From: Chthonomonas sp. UBA2362
Lineage (GTDB): Bacteria > Armatimonadota > Fimbriimonadia > Fimbriimonadales > Fimbriimonadaceae
Direction of reading: 5' to 3'
Assembly (NCBI GenBank): GCA_002344135.1
Contig: DDTO01000006.1
Coordinates: forward strand, 275,869 to 339,868
DNA: 64,000 nt
Of this stretch, positions 34,310 through 42,902 are shown one piece after another (positions within the stretch are counted from its first letter, which is position 1; each line of letters begins with the position of its first letter). Position numbers and translations under genes: made by a program. The notes under the pieces were generated by a model. The model made no database searches and was not told where the DNA came from. It worked only from the letters and a program-made list of their open reading frames with translations.

Positions 34310-34840
34310 ATGAGAAATCTACGGACGATGTTCTTGGTTGCGACGCTCGGCGCGGTTGGCTCGGCACACGGTCTGCTCGTGCCGATCATCCCGTTCCCCC
34401 CGACGAACATGGAGACTTTTGACACCATGCCGCCGGGAACTTACGCTGGATTCGCCGGAATGGGTGGGTTCGCCGGCTTCAGCCGCGTACCTGCCGTTAA
34501 CGCAATGCAAGTTGGTGGCGGACCGATCCTGCCTCCACTGTCGCCCCCAAATGCGATGTACGGCCGAGGAACCGATGTCCTTCTACGGTTCCAGGCTCCC
34601 CGCCGACGATTCGGTGGCTGGTTCCGAGTGGCAAACTCGGGCGTAGTCGTCACCCAAGCGACCTTTATCTTTCGAAACTCGGCCAGCATCATTGTCGGCA
34701 TCGCCGTCGTTCCGATCAACACAGCCTCCTGGCAATGGTACGGCTGGTTCTCGACGTTAGCGTTCCACTCCGTTGAAATCCAAGGCAACGGGACCAGCCC
34801 GGGCTATGTCGGCATGGACCACCTTCTGCTAGCACCATAA
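34310..34840 (+). CDS. Exported protein, paralog 2 of a pair
   Basis: A 176-aa protein closely related to the gene at 33595 (same length, same GFAGFSR, LPPLS, NAM.GRGTDVL, RRFGGWFRV, FIFRN and GYVGMD segments). It has a signal peptide ending near GSAHG. GGAGG at 34301-34305 fits ATG 34310. The pair is a tandem duplication with a terminator between the copies, so both have their own transcript. The role is unknown. Confidence 0.84.
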   Translation: MRNLRTMFLVATLGAVGSAHGLLVPIIPFPPTNMETFDTMPPGTYAGFAGMGGFAGFSRVPAVNAMQVGGGPILPPLSPPNAMYGRGTDVLLRFQAPRRRFGGWFRVANSGVVVTQATFIFRNSASIIVGIAVVPINTASWQWYGWFSTLAFHSVEIQGNGTSPGYVGMDHLLLAP

Positions 34841-34849
34841 AACAAGGCT

Positions 34850-34875
34850 GAGCCGAGAAGCACGCTTCTCGGCTC
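34850..34875 (-). terminator. Bidirectional-site intrinsic terminator, strongest for mnmE
   Basis: GAGCCGAGAAG (34850-34860) and CTTCTCGGCTC (34865-34875) form a perfect 11-bp stem with a 4-base loop. On the minus strand AGCCTTGTTTT follows, a good U-rich tract, so it mainly terminates mnmE. It also sits just after the plus-strand paralog 2. Confidence 0.8.
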
Positions 34876-34876
34876 A

Positions 34877-36184
34877 CTACTTGCCTATACAGAAATCGCG
34901 AAAGACCCGCGTAATCATGTCGGGCGTAGCGGTGTCACCGGTGATCTCGCCGAGACGAGCCGCCGCATCATAGAGGCCGACGGCGGCGAGATCGTCTGGG
35001 GCGCCGTTCGTCAACGTCCGCTCCGCTTGGACGAGGCCGACGAGGGCGCCTTCGAGCAGAGGCCGGTGTCTCGCATTGACGGTCACTTGCGTGCTGCCCG
35101 GAATCGACTCACTCTCCTGAGCCACCAGGCGCAAGAGACCCTCGATCCCCTCTCCGGTGAGGGCGGAGACGCCGATCCAACCCTCGTGATCGCAAGGTGC
35201 AAGGTCGATCTTGTTTGCGACGACTCGGACCCGTTCGCCGTAAGCTTCGACCACCGGATCGTCGTCCCAAGGCTCGTTTGCGGCAACGACCAGCCAAATG
35301 AGGTCGGCGCGTTCCAGGGCCTCCTTCGTTCGCTCGACGCCGAGGCGCTCGACAGGGTCGAGAGAATCTCTCAGACCGGCGGTATCTACGAGACGACACG
35401 GAACCCCGCTTAGGTCCGCCCACTCCTCGACGGTATCCCGCGTGGTACCGGGAATCGCGGTCACGATCGCTCGCTCTTGGCCAAGGAGTCGATTGAGCAG
35501 CGACGATTTGCCCACATTGGGCCGTCCGACGAGGGCGATGGTGAGCCCATCGCGGACGATCCGGCCTCGCTTCGCTGTCGACAGCAGTTCTCTGACGATC
35601 TCGGATGCTCGCTCGATGTTCGACAGGACGGCCGGTCGGTCCATTCCGCCGATTTCCTCGCTGAAGTCGGTCGCGGCCTCGATAGCGGTGAGCGCTCGGA
35701 GGACCTCCTCTCTTGCTTCGCCGACTCGACGGGACAGTTCGCCCGCGCGCAGGGCGTTGGCGCTCCGAAGTTGGGCGTCGGTGAGCGCATCGACGGTCTC
35801 CCGGATCGCTTCGGCTTGTGTCAGGTCGATGCGGCCGTTCAGGAAGGCTCTCTGAGTGAACTCGCCGGGTTCTGCCGATCGCGCTCCGGCTCGAAGGCAG
35901 GCCTGAAGCAGTAAGCGCACCGACGCGGGCGAGCCGTGGATGCTGAACTCAGCCGATCGCTCTCCCGTAAAGCTGGCACCTTCCTCGAACGCCACCGCGT
36001 AGCCGTCGTCGTCGTGGACGAAGCGGCCATAAATCATCTGGCAAGGCTGGGGATCGTTAGGCCAGCGGTCGAACACCGAACGAGCAACATCCCAAGAGTC
36101 GGTCCCGGACACTCGCAGGACAGTAACCGCCGCACGCTGAAGGCCGGTGATTGGCGCAACGATGGTGTCGAATAGGCCCGGCAT
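34877..36184 (-). CDS. mnmE: tRNA uridine-5-carboxymethylaminomethyl modification GTPase MnmE
   Basis: A 435-aa GTPase that with MnmG modifies the wobble uridine of certain tRNAs. The N-terminal folate-binding domain spans ~1-115 (SFTGERSAEFSIHGSPASVRLLL). The G domain begins ~215: GRPNVGKSS (220-228), PGTTRDTVEE, DTAG (267-270), NKID. The helical domain ends in FRDFCIGK, the conserved C-x-G-K tail. Full length for the family (~450). ATG 36184 is the natural start; upstream frames are non-homologous. A hairpin terminator follows its stop. Confidence 0.97.
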   Translation of the reverse strand: MPGLFDTIVAPITGLQRAAVTVLRVSGTDSWDVARSVFDRWPNDPQPCQMIYGRFVHDDDGYAVAFEEGASFTGERSAEFSIHGSPASVRLLLQACLRAGARSAEPGEFTQRAFLNGRIDLTQAEAIRETVDALTDAQLRSANALRAGELSRRVGEAREEVLRALTAIEAATDFSEEIGGMDRPAVLSNIERASEIVRELLSTAKRGRIVRDGLTIALVGRPNVGKSSLLNRLLGQERAIVTAIPGTTRDTVEEWADLSGVPCRLVDTAGLRDSLDPVERLGVERTKEALERADLIWLVVAANEPWDDDPVVEAYGERVRVVANKIDLAPCDHEGWIGVSALTGEGIEGLLRLVAQESESIPGSTQVTVNARHRPLLEGALVGLVQAERTLTNGAPDDLAAVGLYDAAARLGEITGDTATPDMITRVFRDFCIGK

Positions 36185-36226
36185 GGGACTAGTGTTCCCG
36201 AGCCGAGCCCGTTACCGCCGGTTCCC

Positions 36227-37039
36227 CTATCGCAGGCCGGTAATCTGTCTGATCCAGGCCGCATAAGGCTGCAGCCACACCGAGTAGCCTACGCCGCCGT
36301 AAGCGAAGGGGTTCGTGGTACCAGAGTTCGACAGCGTCCCGACCAAGGCGTTGATCGCTACGACTTTCCATTCGCCGAGGTCTTGGACGAACATCGGGCT
36401 GCCGGAGTCCTTGTCGGCGATGCCGCCCTCACCGGAGATCGCCCGGCTGCCTAGGGGGCCCGTCGCGGACGAATTAGGGCGGTCCAAGTCGAACAGGAGG
36501 CACTTCGAGTTCTTGATCACTGGGTTCGTGTTCGACCCGATGTTGACGCTGATGTTCTGTTGCGCGTCGATGACGTTTTGCGCCCAGCGCCTAGTGCCCG
36601 TCGTGTTGGGCGTGATTTGCCATCCTACGCTGTTCGAAACTCCGGTTAAGCCGAAGCCCACCAGTCGGCACGTCTTCCCCTTGAGGGCGCCAGCGCCGGT
36701 GAAGTTTGCGAACAAAACTTTGGAGACGGTCGTCACCGGCTGACCTAGCTTGAGCAGGGCGAGATCGGCGTTGCCGGAATTGCTCGTGTGGGTGATCCGC
36801 TGAACGATCGGGATCCGTTGGCTCGGGCTGATTTGGAAGTGGGTCCCCGTCGTGTGGGCGACGGTAAGCACCCAGTTCGGAGCGATGGCCACGCCGCTAC
36901 CCATGACGGTCCAGCGTCCGCTTTGCAGGGTCACTAGACTTCCCACGCTCCTCATGCCGGGCTCGGCGTTGTTGGGAAAGATGCTGAACGACGATGCGGC
37001 CAATGCGATGAGAGCCGCGCAGAGCAGTCCTTTTCTCAT
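36227..37039 (-). CDS. Exported trypsin-like serine protease
   Basis: A 270-aa protein with a signal peptide (MRKGLLCAALIALAASSFS). Catalytic triad regions are visible: GSGVAIAPNWVLTVAHT (His at ~62), GNADLALLKL (Asp), and DKDSGSPMFV (Ser in GDSGG-like DSGSP). It therefore looks like an active S1 protease of secreted type. GAGGTG precedes ATG 37039 on the minus strand. Neighbours are mnmE and the PEGA-like gene, neither of which suggests a substrate. Confidence 0.88.
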   Translation of the reverse strand: MRKGLLCAALIALAASSFSIFPNNAEPGMRSVGSLVTLQSGRWTVMGSGVAIAPNWVLTVAHTTGTHFQISPSQRIPIVQRITHTSNSGNADLALLKLGQPVTTVSKVLFANFTGAGALKGKTCRLVGFGLTGVSNSVGWQITPNTTGTRRWAQNVIDAQQNISVNIGSNTNPVIKNSKCLLFDLDRPNSSATGPLGSRAISGEGGIADKDSGSPMFVQDLGEWKVVAINALVGTLSNSGTTNPFAYGGVGYSVWLQPYAAWIRQITGLR

Positions 37040-37118
37040 GAATCACCTCAAACGGAACAGGAATATGTTACAACACCCAACGCCGAGCTTCGCGCCAGGG
37101 TTCCTGCTAGATCGCACT

Positions 37119-37430
37119 TTACTCGGCCTCTTCCGCAAAGACCTGGGTCGGCCCGGCGCCGGCGAAAGCCAACCCGGCCAGGAAGCAACCACCCGGACGG
37201 TTGCCGACGACGAGCGTGCGTGTCGAGCCCGCTGGGAGATCCACTTCGACCGTCTTTTTCGCCCACGTGTTGTCGAGCAGGAGCGTATGGGTCCCCGGCT
37301 CGAGCCGGATCTCCAAACTTTGACCGTACGACAGTTGCCCTTGCCGAGAGCCGTCCACGCTTACCACGACAAAGCGCATTTTGACGTCTGCGGGGGAATC
37401 TCGGCGGAGTACGAGCGTTGCGTGTTCCAT
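37119..37430 (-). CDS. Small PEGA-like / unknown protein in carB operon
   Basis: A 103-aa protein with strand-rich sequence: VVVSVDGSRQGQLSYGQSLEIRLEPGTHTLLLDNTWAKKTVEVDLPAG. The pattern of a short PEGA-like or cold-shock-type beta domain is suggested, and a hydrophobic GGCFLAGLAFAGAG segment near 80-95 may be a membrane helix. It begins 3 bp after the carB stop (37434), so it is probably co-transcribed with carB. No link to pyrimidine or arginine synthesis is evident. Function unknown. Confidence 0.7.
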   Translation of the reverse strand: MEHATLVLRRDSPADVKMRFVVVSVDGSRQGQLSYGQSLEIRLEPGTHTLLLDNTWAKKTVEVDLPAGSTRTLVVGNRPGGCFLAGLAFAGAGPTQVFAEEAE

Positions 37431-37433
37431 CGG

Positions 37434-39056
37434 CTAGCGAAGGTATTCGTGATAGGGCAGGCAAGTCGCCTTTTCGGGGTGCTCGAAGACATCGAGCGCA
37501 TGGGCGAGAGCGGCGGCGGTGTCGATGCTCGTCACGCAGGCGATCTCCATCTCGATACAAACTCTTCTGATTCGGGCGGCCTCCACTTCTTCTCTCAGCT
37601 CCTCGCCGGGAGTGTTGATCATCAAGGCGACCTCGCCGGCAATGATGAGGTCGAGGAGGTTGGGCGAGCCCTCTTCGATTTTGAGGACCCGGGTGCTGCG
37701 GATGTGGGCGGCTTCAAGGGTGTCGTGGGTGCCGCGCGTGCTGGCGATGAGATAGCCCTTGGCAACGAGTTCCTTTGCAATAGAAACCGCGGCATGCTTG
37801 TCACGGTCGTTGACGGTCAGCACGACGAATCCGGACGGCTTGAAGCTGATGCCGCTGGCTACGAGCGCTTTGTAGAGGGCAGTCTCGTAGGCGCGATCGA
37901 TGCCGAGGATCTCGCCGGTGGACTTCATTTCCGGACCTAAACTCGGCTCGACCTTGGTGAGCTTCTGGAAGCTGAAGACCGGCGCCTTCACCGCGTAGAA
38001 CCGCGGCGCTTGCAGGGAGACGGGGCCAGAGCCCGGCTCGATCGCGATGGTCCCCGGCTTGCCGAGGGCGCCTCCGCCCCAAAGACCGCTCTCATAGCCG
38101 GCATCGGCCAGACTACGGCCCATCATGGCGCCGACCGCCAACTGCACCATCGGGACGTCGGTGATCTTGCTCAAGTAGGGCACGGTGCGGGATGCCCGAG
38201 GATTGACCTCCAGCACGTAGGGCCGTTCGTCCACGACGACGAACTGGATGTTCATCAGCCCCTTCACGCCTAGTGCGCGAGCGATCCGGCAGGAAGCCTC
38301 GACGATCTCCGCCTGAACCGCGCCCGAAAGCGACACCGGCGGATACACTGCCATCGAATCGCCGCTATGGACGCCCGCCCGCTCGATGTGCTCCATGATC
38401 CCGGGGATCAGCGTAGTCTCGCCGTCCGAAATCACGTCCACTTCGGCTTCTTGGCCAAGGAGGTACTTGTCCACCAAGACGGGCTGGCCGGGATTGGCGT
38501 CCTCCGCTTCGCTGTAGAACTCCTCCAGTCGATCGTGGTCGTAGACGATCTCCATCGCTCGGCCACCGAGCACGTAGCTGGGTCGCACGAGGACTGGGTA
38601 GCCGATCTCTTGTGTTACAGTCTCGGCTTCGGCGAATGATCGGACCGCGCGACCTGCCGGCTTCGGGATGCCGAGTTCCACTAGCATTCGGTCGAAGAGA
38701 TCGCGATCCTCCGCCCGAGCGATCGCTTCCGGGCTGGTGCCGAGAACGGGCACACCGGCGTCGGCGAGGCCTTGAGCGAGGTTGATGGCGGTTTGTCCGC
38801 CGAACTGTACGACCACGCCGATCGGATTTTCGTGAGCGACGATGTCCAGAACGTCGTCGAGAGTAAGTGGCTCGAAGTAGAGGCCGTCGCCGGTGTCGAA
38901 GTCTGTGCTGACGGTCTCGGGATTGTTGTTGACGATCACCGCGCGATAGCCGAGTTCCTGGAGAGCCCAAACGCCGTGAACGCACGAGTAGTCGAACTCG
39001 ATTCCCTGGCCGATTCGAATCGGTCCGGACCCCAGTACCAATACCGTCTGCTCGAT
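37434..39056 (-). CDS. carB: Carbamoyl-phosphate synthase large subunit, C-terminal half only
   Basis: About 540 aa. The first recognisable block, TVLVLGSGPIRIGQGIEFDYS, is the middle of a normal ~1070-aa CarB (start of the second ATP-grasp half). It continues through INNNPETVSTDFDT, VQFGGQTAINLA, ATP-grasp motifs (GYPVLVRPSYVLGGRAME, EVNPRASRTVPYLSK) and the C-terminal MGS-like allosteric domain (IASTRGTHDTL, MINTP). The N-terminal half is absent here because murC-ddl occupies that DNA in the opposite direction. Split CarB pairs are known in some bacteria and archaea. No ATG fits; an ATC at 39056 after AGAAGG, or a TTG at 39041, is the likely start, so the exact end is uncertain. Confidence 0.88.
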   Translation of the reverse strand: MEQTVLVLGSGPIRIGQGIEFDYSCVHGVWALQELGYRAVIVNNNPETVSTDFDTGDGLYFEPLTLDDVLDIVAHENPIGVVVQFGGQTAINLAQGLADAGVPVLGTSPEAIARAEDRDLFDRMLVELGIPKPAGRAVRSFAEAETVTQEIGYPVLVRPSYVLGGRAMEIVYDHDRLEEFYSEAEDANPGQPVLVDKYLLGQEAEVDVISDGETTLIPGIMEHIERAGVHSGDSMAVYPPVSLSGAVQAEIVEASCRIARALGVKGLMNIQFVVVDERPYVLEVNPRASRTVPYLSKITDVPMVQLAVGAMMGRSLADAGYESGLWGGGALGKPGTIAIEPGSGPVSLQAPRFYAVKAPVFSFQKLTKVEPSLGPEMKSTGEILGIDRAYETALYKALVASGISFKPSGFVVLTVNDRDKHAAVSIAKELVAKGYLIASTRGTHDTLEAAHIRSTRVLKIEEGSPNLLDLIIAGEVALMINTPGEELREEVEAARIRRVCIEMEIACVTSIDTAAALAHALDVFEHPEKATCLPYHEYLR

Positions 39057-39095
39057 AGACGAAGGGTACCTTCTAAGCGACGTGTTGGGCAGACG

Positions 39096-39103
39096 ACTAT
39101 ACT
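39096..39103. promoter_or_regulatory. Overlapping divergent -10 boxes of carB and murC-ddl
   Basis: On the plus strand TATACT (39098-39103) lies eight bases before GTG 39112 (murC-ddl). On the minus strand TATAGT (39096-39101) points to carB. The two -10s share four bases, so the same few nucleotides must serve both directions. Confidence 0.6.
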
Positions 39104-39111
39104 TAGGGCCC

Positions 39112-41385
39112 GTGCGCACGAAAGCCGAAATCGAAGGCTGTTTCGCCCCGCGGGAAGCGCTCGACCAGGTTCGATCATTCGTCCTCGTCGGCATCGGCGG
39201 GGCGGGTATGAGCGGCATCGCCCGCATGCTCCATCGTGCGGGTCTCGAGGTCCGCGGCACGGATGCCGTGGAGAGCGATGTGACCGAGGACCTCCGCCGG
39301 CTCGGCCTTGTTGTGTCGATCGGGCATACCGGCGACATCCTTCGACCGGGAGACGCCCTCGTGCTGACCGACGCGATCGAACTCGGCACCAGCCCCGAAG
39401 TCGCCAGGGCGCGTGAGCTGGCTGTGCCCCTCTTTCGCCGATCCCAGGTTCTTGGCTGGCTACTCAGGAGCCGCAAGACGATCGCGATTACTGGCACCCA
39501 CGGCAAGACGACGACGACCGGCCTCGTTGGCGCCGCCCTGGTCGGCGCCGGGCTCGACCCGACGATCGTCGTCGGAGCGGAGGTGCCGGACTTCGGAGGC
39601 GCGGTCCGTGAGGGAAGCGGTGAGTGGGCAGTGGTCGAGGCGTGCGAGGCTTACGACGGCCTGCGCGATCTCGATCCGCAGATCGTCGTGCTCACTAATC
39701 TCGAACTGGACCATGTCGACTTCCATGAGAGCATGGAAGCCCTCGAGCAGAGCGTCCGCGACTTCGTCGAGCGCATTCCATCGACGGGTTCGCTGATCTA
39801 CTGCTCGGAGGATGCGGGGGCTTGCCGGATCGCTTCGACGTCGGCGAAGGCTGCACTGCCCTACGAGCTCGATCAGGCCACCGCTCCGCAGCTCGCTCGG
39901 CTCCCGGGTCGTCACAATCGCCTGAACGCGACGGCCGCGATGAAGGTGGCCGAACTGCTCGGTGCTCCGTACGATGCGGCATTGCGCGCGGTGGAAGCCT
40001 TCGGCGGAGCGGGGCGGCGGCTAGAGATCTTGCGAGAGGGACCGATCGCCGTTGTCGACGACTACGCGCACCATCCCACGGAAATCGAGGCGAGCATCGG
40101 GGCTCTGCGCGAGCGGTTTCCCGGGCGACGGCTCGTGGTGGTGTATCAGCCGCACCTCTATAGCCGCACCGCCGGAGCGATTCCCGAGTTCGCGCGAACC
40201 CTGTCCCTCGCCGACTTCGTCGTGCTGACCGACATCTATCCGGCTCGGGAGGTACCGATGCCGGGGGTTAGTTCGGCGAGGATCGTCGAAGGTCTGACCG
40301 TCCCATCGCGCTACGTGCCGCAGCGACACCTACTCCCGCGAGCCGTGGCCGCCCTCGCCGAGCCCGGCGATGTGATCGTCGGTATGGGGGCGGGGACCAT
40401 CGCCGAATTCGCTCCCGCCTTCCTCGCGGAATTGGACCGAGGCGGTCCCCTGCGCGTCGCCGTCGTTTACGGTGGTGATAGCGCCGAGCGCGAGATATCG
40501 CTCCACTCCGGCAGTCAGGTTGCAGAAGCCCTCGCTGCAAGCGGTTGCCGGGTGACGACGATCGACGTCTCGGAGCGGCTCCTGACCGGAACCGCCCTGG
40601 ATGTGCTTGTGGGGCCGAACCGGCCCGACGTGGTGTTCCTGACCGTCCATGGAACCAACGCAGAGGACGGAGCGATCCAGGGGCTGCTCGAACTCCTGCA
40701 CCTGCCCTACACAGGCTCCGGTATCGCGGCCAGCGCGCTTGCGATGGACAAGGAGGGGACGAAACGGCTTCTCGCGGGTCACGGGCTGCCGGTCCCTCGC
40801 GGCGTGGTCGTAAAGCAAGGCGAGGTCTCCTTCGACTTCCTGCCTGGTCCGTGGGTCATCAAGCCGAACAAGCAAGGTTCGACGGTCGGACTCTCGTTCG
40901 TAGACGACGAGGCCGCTCTTCCTCCTGCGATAGCAAAAGCCCTTGCGTACGGCGAAGAAGTCCTCGTCGAGGAACGGGTGGCTGGGACCGAAATCTCGGT
41001 GCCCGTGCTCGGCGATCGGGCCCTTCCGGCGGTCGAGATCGTCCCCGCTTCGGGACGGTACGACTTCGCAGCGAAGTATCTGCCCGGCGCGACCGAGGAG
41101 ATTTGCCCGGCTCGACTTCCTGCCGACGTACTTCGAAGGGCGGAAGACTACTCGCTTCGAGCGCACCGAGCCCTGGGCTGCGAGGGGGCGACCCGGACCG
41201 ACATGATCGTCCGTGACGATGGCGAGTGCGTCATCCTCGAGGTCAACACTCTCCCGGGGTTGACGGCGACCTCTCTGCTGCCGAACAGTGCCCGGGTGGC
41301 CGGAATCGAGTTCTCCGACCTTTGCGAATGGATGGTCGAGGATGCTCGAGCGAGGTTTCTTTCGAGAAACACGACCGGCCACTGA
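39112..41385 (+). CDS. murC-ddl: MurC-Ddl fusion: UDP-MurNAc-Ala ligase and D-Ala-D-Ala ligase
   Basis: A 757-aa bifunctional peptidoglycan enzyme. Residues ~20-445 are MurC: VLVGIGGAGMSGIA Rossmann motif, ATP P-loop GTHGKTTTT (128-136), NLELDHVDFH, DDYAHHPTE, VVYQPHLYSRT. Residues ~448-757 are Ddl: RVAVVYGGDSAEREISLHSG, VHGTNAEDGAIQGLLEL, PWVIKPNKQGSTVGL, GATRTDMIV, EVNTLPGLT. The second half of murC joins ddl without a stop. Similar fusions are known in Chlamydia. GTG 39112 is chosen because TATACT lies eight bases before it and the Rossmann fold follows. Confidence 0.95.
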   Translation: MRTKAEIEGCFAPREALDQVRSFVLVGIGGAGMSGIARMLHRAGLEVRGTDAVESDVTEDLRRLGLVVSIGHTGDILRPGDALVLTDAIELGTSPEVARARELAVPLFRRSQVLGWLLRSRKTIAITGTHGKTTTTGLVGAALVGAGLDPTIVVGAEVPDFGGAVREGSGEWAVVEACEAYDGLRDLDPQIVVLTNLELDHVDFHESMEALEQSVRDFVERIPSTGSLIYCSEDAGACRIASTSAKAALPYELDQATAPQLARLPGRHNRLNATAAMKVAELLGAPYDAALRAVEAFGGAGRRLEILREGPIAVVDDYAHHPTEIEASIGALRERFPGRRLVVVYQPHLYSRTAGAIPEFARTLSLADFVVLTDIYPAREVPMPGVSSARIVEGLTVPSRYVPQRHLLPRAVAALAEPGDVIVGMGAGTIAEFAPAFLAELDRGGPLRVAVVYGGDSAEREISLHSGSQVAEALAASGCRVTTIDVSERLLTGTALDVLVGPNRPDVVFLTVHGTNAEDGAIQGLLELLHLPYTGSGIAASALAMDKEGTKRLLAGHGLPVPRGVVVKQGEVSFDFLPGPWVIKPNKQGSTVGLSFVDDEAALPPAIAKALAYGEEVLVEERVAGTEISVPVLGDRALPAVEIVPASGRYDFAAKYLPGATEEICPARLPADVLRRAEDYSLRAHRALGCEGATRTDMIVRDDGECVILEVNTLPGLTATSLLPNSARVAGIEFSDLCEWMVEDARARFLSRNTTGH

Positions 41386-41450
41386 ACACTTTTTGTTCGA
41401 ATGTGTCCTAGCAACGTATAGCCCGCAATGTCCCGGGCTGGAGAGAATTC

Positions 41451-41939
41451 ATGAAAAAGCTGGCATTGTTCTTGATCTGCTTCTCGACCTTGGCCGTCGC
41501 CCAGAACTCTGCGGTCTACGGCACGTCAGGCCGAGCCATCCTGGCAAGTAGTAACACCCAACGAGCCGAGGTCCGCTTCGAGGTCGTGGGGTCACCGACG
41601 AGCACGGCGATCCGGGGGTTCCTCGACTTTCGGACAATCGTGACAAGCGTGACCCAGCGAGTCCACGCCGTATCACTCGTTCGCGCGAACCGTCTCGCGG
41701 TCGACGGCCATACCGCCGAGTTCGCCGGAGACGCCGTCCTGTACATGCGCTCGAACACTGGCGTGACGACGGTGAGAGGAGCGTTGGTCGTTCGCGTCGA
41801 CGATCTGCGCAACCCGACGTCCCCTGGTACGGCTCGGGACCGGTTCAGCATGCGGTTTATCAGCCCCACCGTGAACTTTTCCTATGCGTTCGACGGTGTC
41901 GCCGTCGAGGGCGACCTTCGAGTTTTCGACCGCAGATAA
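41451..41939 (+). CDS. Small exported protein, function unknown
   Basis: A 162-aa protein with a signal peptide (MKKLALFLICFSTLAVAQ). The mature part is strand-rich (AEVRFEVVGSPTSTAIRGFLDFRTIVTSV, HAVSLVRANRLAVDGHTAEFAG, ALVVRVDDL, DRFSMRF) and looks like a small beta-sandwich or lipocalin-type fold. GGAGAG precedes ATG 41451. No catalytic motif is visible. It is followed by a strong terminator. Confidence 0.8.
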   Translation: MKKLALFLICFSTLAVAQNSAVYGTSGRAILASSNTQRAEVRFEVVGSPTSTAIRGFLDFRTIVTSVTQRVHAVSLVRANRLAVDGHTAEFAGDAVLYMRSNTGVTTVRGALVVRVDDLRNPTSPGTARDRFSMRFISPTVNFSYAFDGVAVEGDLRVFDRR

Positions 41940-41964
41940 GTAGCCTCTACCTCCTGCAGCGCCG

Positions 41965-42001
41965 GCGGCCCTTCCCACTTCGGGAGGGGTCGCGGCTTTT
42001 T
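41965..42001 (+). terminator. Intrinsic terminator after the small exported protein
   Basis: A 12-bp stem (41965-41976 with 41982-41993, two G-T pairs) and a 5-base loop ACTTC are followed by TTTTT at 41997-42001. Confidence 0.85.
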
Positions 42002-42032
42002 GCTGGGGTGGGTTCTGGCAAAATAGCGGTTC

Positions 42033-42902
42033 ATGGTCCAGGTGGGGTTCGTCGGAATGGGGGTTATGGGGGCGCCGATGGCCGGTCATATTCTCGATGC
42101 CGGAGTTCCCCTCGTCGTCTATAACCGAACCCGAGAAAAGACGAAGGACCTATCGCAGCGTGGGGCGGCGGTTGCCGAGACACTGGCAGAGCTCGGGAAC
42201 CGGTGCGGGCTCGTCTTTCTCTGCGTGAACCGGACCGAGGATGTTCGCGAATGCTTGGCCGAACTCACCCGAGATGCCGCCGCGGGCACCCTGTTCGTCG
42301 ACCATTCCACGATCTCGCCGCGCGCCGCCATCGAGATTCACGAGGAACTGAAAGCCCAGGGCTTTCGCTTCGTCGACGCACCGATCACCGGGGGCTCGAT
42401 GGGGGCCCAGGTCGGCGCGCTCACGGTGTTTTGCGGTGGGGAACCGAGGGTCATCGCCGAAGCGAAACCCACGATGGCTCACTACTCCAAGCGGATCGAG
42501 CGAGTTGGCGGTCCCGGAGCAGGGCAGCGCATGAAGATGGCCAACCAGATCGCCGTCGGTGGCGCGCTCTTGGCCTTGTGCGAGTCCCTCGCGTTCGCTG
42601 AAAAGGCGGGCCTCGACCTGATGCAGGCGCGCGACCTCCTGGCCGGTGGGGCGGCAGGGAGTTGGGCGTTCGAAAATTACGGTCCCAAGATTCTCGCACG
42701 GGACTGGTCGCCCGGGTTTTCGATCCACAACCAACTCAAGGACTTGGGCTACTGTGAGGAGGCCGCTGCCGAGGTCGACGCGGCGATCCCGGGAACGCTC
42801 CTCGTCAGCCGTCTCTTGGAGACGATGGTGGCCGAAGGACACGGCGAATGGGCCACTGCTGCGCTCTTCGAGCTGCTGGCCGAAAAGGGGTTCGACGATT
42901 GA
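42033..42902 (+). CDS. Beta-hydroxyacid dehydrogenase (3-hydroxyisobutyrate dehydrogenase family)
   Basis: A 289-aa NAD(P)-dependent oxidoreductase. The Rossmann motif GFVGMGVMGAPMA is at residues ~5-17. DHSTISPRAA is the substrate-binding segment, FVDAPITGGSMGA the active-site loop, and GQRMKMANQI supplies the conserved Lys. It resembles 3-hydroxyisobutyrate and tartronate semialdehyde reductases; the substrate is not readable. It overlaps the ABC ATPase gene by 4 bp (ATTGA), so it may work in the same pathway as the imported substrate. ATG 42033 lies eight bases after a CAAAAT hexamer. Confidence 0.9.
   Translation: MVQVGFVGMGVMGAPMAGHILDAGVPLVVYNRTREKTKDLSQRGAAVAETLAELGNRCGLVFLCVNRTEDVRECLAELTRDAAAGTLFVDHSTISPRAAIEIHEELKAQGFRFVDAPITGGSMGAQVGALTVFCGGEPRVIAEAKPTMAHYSKRIERVGGPGAGQRMKMANQIAVGGALLALCESLAFAEKAGLDLMQARDLLAGGAAGSWAFENYGPKILARDWSPGFSIHNQLKDLGYCEEAAAEVDAAIPGTLLVSRLLETMVAEGHGEWATAALFELLAEKGFDD

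Noticed and set aside
39057..39506. N-terminal extension of CarB
   Set aside because: The open frame upstream is a shadow of murC on the opposite strand; no CarB N-terminal homology appears in it.
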